From Mangrovitalea sediminis (lineage in GTDB: Bacteria > Pseudomonadota > Gammaproteobacteria > Pseudomonadales > Oleiphilaceae): a DNA stretch of 64,000 bases. The notes under the pieces are model-generated. The model saw only the letters and a list, made by a program, of their open reading frames with translations. It had not been told where the DNA came from and did no database searches. The stretch spans positions 186,001 through 250,000 of the forward strand of contig NZ_NTLB01000005.1 of assembly GCF_002514725.1 (NCBI RefSeq), given 5' to 3'. Made by a program: the position numbers and the translations under genes. Shown in pieces: positions 62,627-64,000 of this stretch. Numbering within the stretch: position 1 is the first letter of the stretch; the number at the start of each line of letters is the position of its first letter.

Positions 62627-64000
62627 TTATGAGGATGAGATGGAATTTATTCTATTTGCTAGATCTTCAGTTATTTTTGAACATAAAAAGTCTGCGCGGC
62701 TGTTATAGCCAGAAAAATTATTCCATTCGGAGTGATTCTGAGAAATCTCTATTAGTCGATTTGTCAGTGCGTCAACTTCATTAAAATCAAAAAGTTCGCC
62801 TAAACCTTTCGCTTTAACAAGGCGACCGAGCGCACCGCTTTGAGGGGTGATATTAATGATGGGTTTTCTTAGCGCCAAGTAGTCGTAAAGCTTCGAAGGG
62901 ATTTGGGTATTTGTGTTGGGCTGAATATTGGCGACCCAATCCGAGTTTTTAAGAATCTGCAAGCATTCTTTGTAAGATGTCGGCGGGTCGAGTACCAGCG
63001 ATCCGTTTTCGATCATATCGGCGTAGCGCTGCTCAATGTCATAGTCTAGTGACACCTGGCCGACTTGCTGAAAGCGAATCCGAGGTCCCTGATCTCCGAT
63101 GGCGACATTTGCAGATTTGATGGCTTCCAATAGGACGGATGGATCTCGGACACCATAAAGGAACCCGGTATGGCATATGGTAATAGCATTGGATGGTTCG
63201 TGAGTATTTTGGGGTTCAATATCTTGAAAATCGATTTCGTCGAAACCATTAGGCAGGACGAAAAACTTATTTTCGGATACGAAGGGGTAACGGCGAACGA
63301 AGTCGTCATAGAGTGCTATGGTATTGAGGGAAACCGCTGACGCATGAGCGATAACTTTTCGTTCAAGTTTTGCCGAAATTCCGTCGAGGAGCTTTCCCTT
63401 CGAGTGGTGGAAGGGGTTATTCATCCAAGGGTCGCGGAAGTCGACAATTAAAGGTTTTCTCGTAAGCTTGCTGAGATAGTACCCGGCTATGAGCCCAGAC
63501 CAGGGAGAACCGGTCGCAAAAATAACGTCGATTTTTTCCTTTTTGATCAGATTGCGCCCTTTTTTAATGGCAGGAAGTATCCACGGGCCGGCCTGATCGG
63601 GAAAATAGCAAGCGTTGTAAATAAAGTCCTTGAATCGTTGCAGCACTCCCGGTGAATCCTCGTTTCTGCTGCCAGACTTAAACGGATCGGAAGTCGGTTT
63701 GGTTGAAGCGTCGGAATCAGGCGTCTTTCTCCGAAGCAGACTCTTCAAGGTTTGGCGGAACGCCAGCAATAACTTGAAGATATCCCATGCATTAATGCGG
63801 TAAATTTTCTCGCCATTGACCGGAAGCGATAGATGACCCAGTGCAGAGCTTTTCTCATCGACGCGAGGTGGGGTGGTTAGGACGTGGAAACTGCCATTTG
63901 TCATGTTCCGAATGAACTTAACGGTTCTCATTGCCCCTGGAACCCCCGTGCTATCGACAGGAGGATAAAAGTAGGCAATGAAAAGAATGTTTTTTCCTTT
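62627..64000 (-). CDS. Family-4 glycosyltransferase, 5' end outside window
   Basis: Partial. The frame stays open from 63931 to the window end: its translation is GKNILFIAYFYPPVDSTGVP then GAMRTVKFIRNM, the typical N-terminus of a GT-B transferase, so the true start lies at or beyond 64000, not at the ATG 63931. Later motifs: VIFATGSPWSGLIAGYYLSK, LIVDFRDPWMNNPFHHSKGK, NKFFVLPNGFDEIDF and SKLYDYLALRKPIINITPQS. A+T-rich. Last gene of the minus-strand sugar block. Confidence 0.9.
   Translation of the reverse strand, partial: KGKNILFIAYFYPPVDSTGVPGAMRTVKFIRNMTNGSFHVLTTPPRVDEKSSALGHLSLPVNGEKIYRINAWDIFKLLLAFRQTLKSLLRRKTPDSDASTKPTSDPFKSGSRNEDSPGVLQRFKDFIYNACYFPDQAGPWILPAIKKGRNLIKKEKIDVIFATGSPWSGLIAGYYLSKLTRKPLIVDFRDPWMNNPFHHSKGKLLDGISAKLERKVIAHASAVSLNTIALYDDFVRRYPFVSENKFFVLPNGFDEIDFQDIEPQNTHEPSNAITICHTGFLYGVRDPSVLLEAIKSANVAIGDQGPRIRFQQVGQVSLDYDIEQRYADMIENGSLVLDPPTSYKECLQILKNSDWVANIQPNTNTQIPSKLYDYLALRKPIINITPQSGALGRLVKAKGLGELFDFNEVDALTNRLIEISQNHSEWNNFSGYNSRADFLCSKITEDLANRINSISSS

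Noticed and set aside
63931-64000. Treating ATG 63931 as the start of the last glycosyltransferase
   Set aside because: The upstream frame to the window end encodes a typical GT-B N-terminus (NILFIAYFYPP), so the gene continues past 64000.

Overview
The window looks like a chromosomal segment of a marine-type gammaproteobacterium related to Marinobacter or Pseudomonas. The inference rests on gene order: hflD-mnmA-nudJ-rluE facing icd, cspD facing clpS-clpA, infA, bpt, aat and trxB, and the envelope string lolC-lolD-comEC-exbB-exbD-msbA-lpxK-kdsB-PTPase-murB. The species cannot be fixed from the sequence alone. No rRNA, tRNA, CRISPR array, transposase or phage gene was seen.

Region by region. 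1-7.9 kb: tRNA modification and RNA-maintenance genes (hflD partial, mnmA, nudJ, rluE), NADP isocitrate dehydrogenase with two HexR-like operator boxes in the divergent promoter, cspD, and the ClpS-ClpA N-degron protease machinery. 7.9-11.1 kb: an A+T-rich insertion with a MITE-like 32-bp inverted repeat and one large O-acyltransferase with an SGNH domain. 11.1-17.6 kb: infA, the two N-degron aminoacyl-transferases bpt and aat, trxB, an isolated MoxR ATPase, the agmatine-to-putrescine pair aguA-aguB, and a small exported protein. 17.7-29.9 kb: a PilZ-like protein, LolCD lipoprotein export, a DUF2062 protein, ComEC with an apparently dead metallo-beta-lactamase domain, ExbBD, MsbA-LpxK, a Trm112-like protein, KdsB, a low-molecular-weight protein tyrosine phosphatase and MurB. 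30.0-31.0 kb: a ParD-like/zeta toxin-antitoxin pair with a repeated operator.

31.2-64 kb is the accessory part and forms an exosortase A (XrtA)/PEP-CTERM extracellular-polysaccharide system. It starts with a PEP-CTERM substrate carrying a DUF4114-like domain, preceded by a near-consensus sigma-54 promoter. A MacA-MacB-outer-membrane-channel exporter and an SH3 protein follow. The polysaccharide locus proper then reads: initiating sugar transferase, export lipoprotein, chain-length protein, a BY-kinase-like protein without the Walker A lysine, an outer-membrane beta-barrel, a deacetylase, XrtA fused to an EpsI domain, a reversed VanZ-like fusion gene, a second deacetylase, a NodU/CmcH-type carbamoyltransferase, two FemAB/GNAT proteins, a glycosyltransferase, an O-antigen-ligase-like polymerase, another glycosyltransferase, an asparagine-synthase-like amidotransferase and more glycosyltransferases. 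The last 5 kb (two glycosyltransferases and a Wzx flippase on the minus strand, A+T-rich) looks like the variable serotype-type end; the final gene runs off the window.

Together the accessory genes suggest a cell that makes a modified surface polysaccharide (deacetylated, carbamoylated, amidated or N-acylated) and anchors or sorts PEP-CTERM proteins through XrtA, with substrate expression under sigma-54 control.
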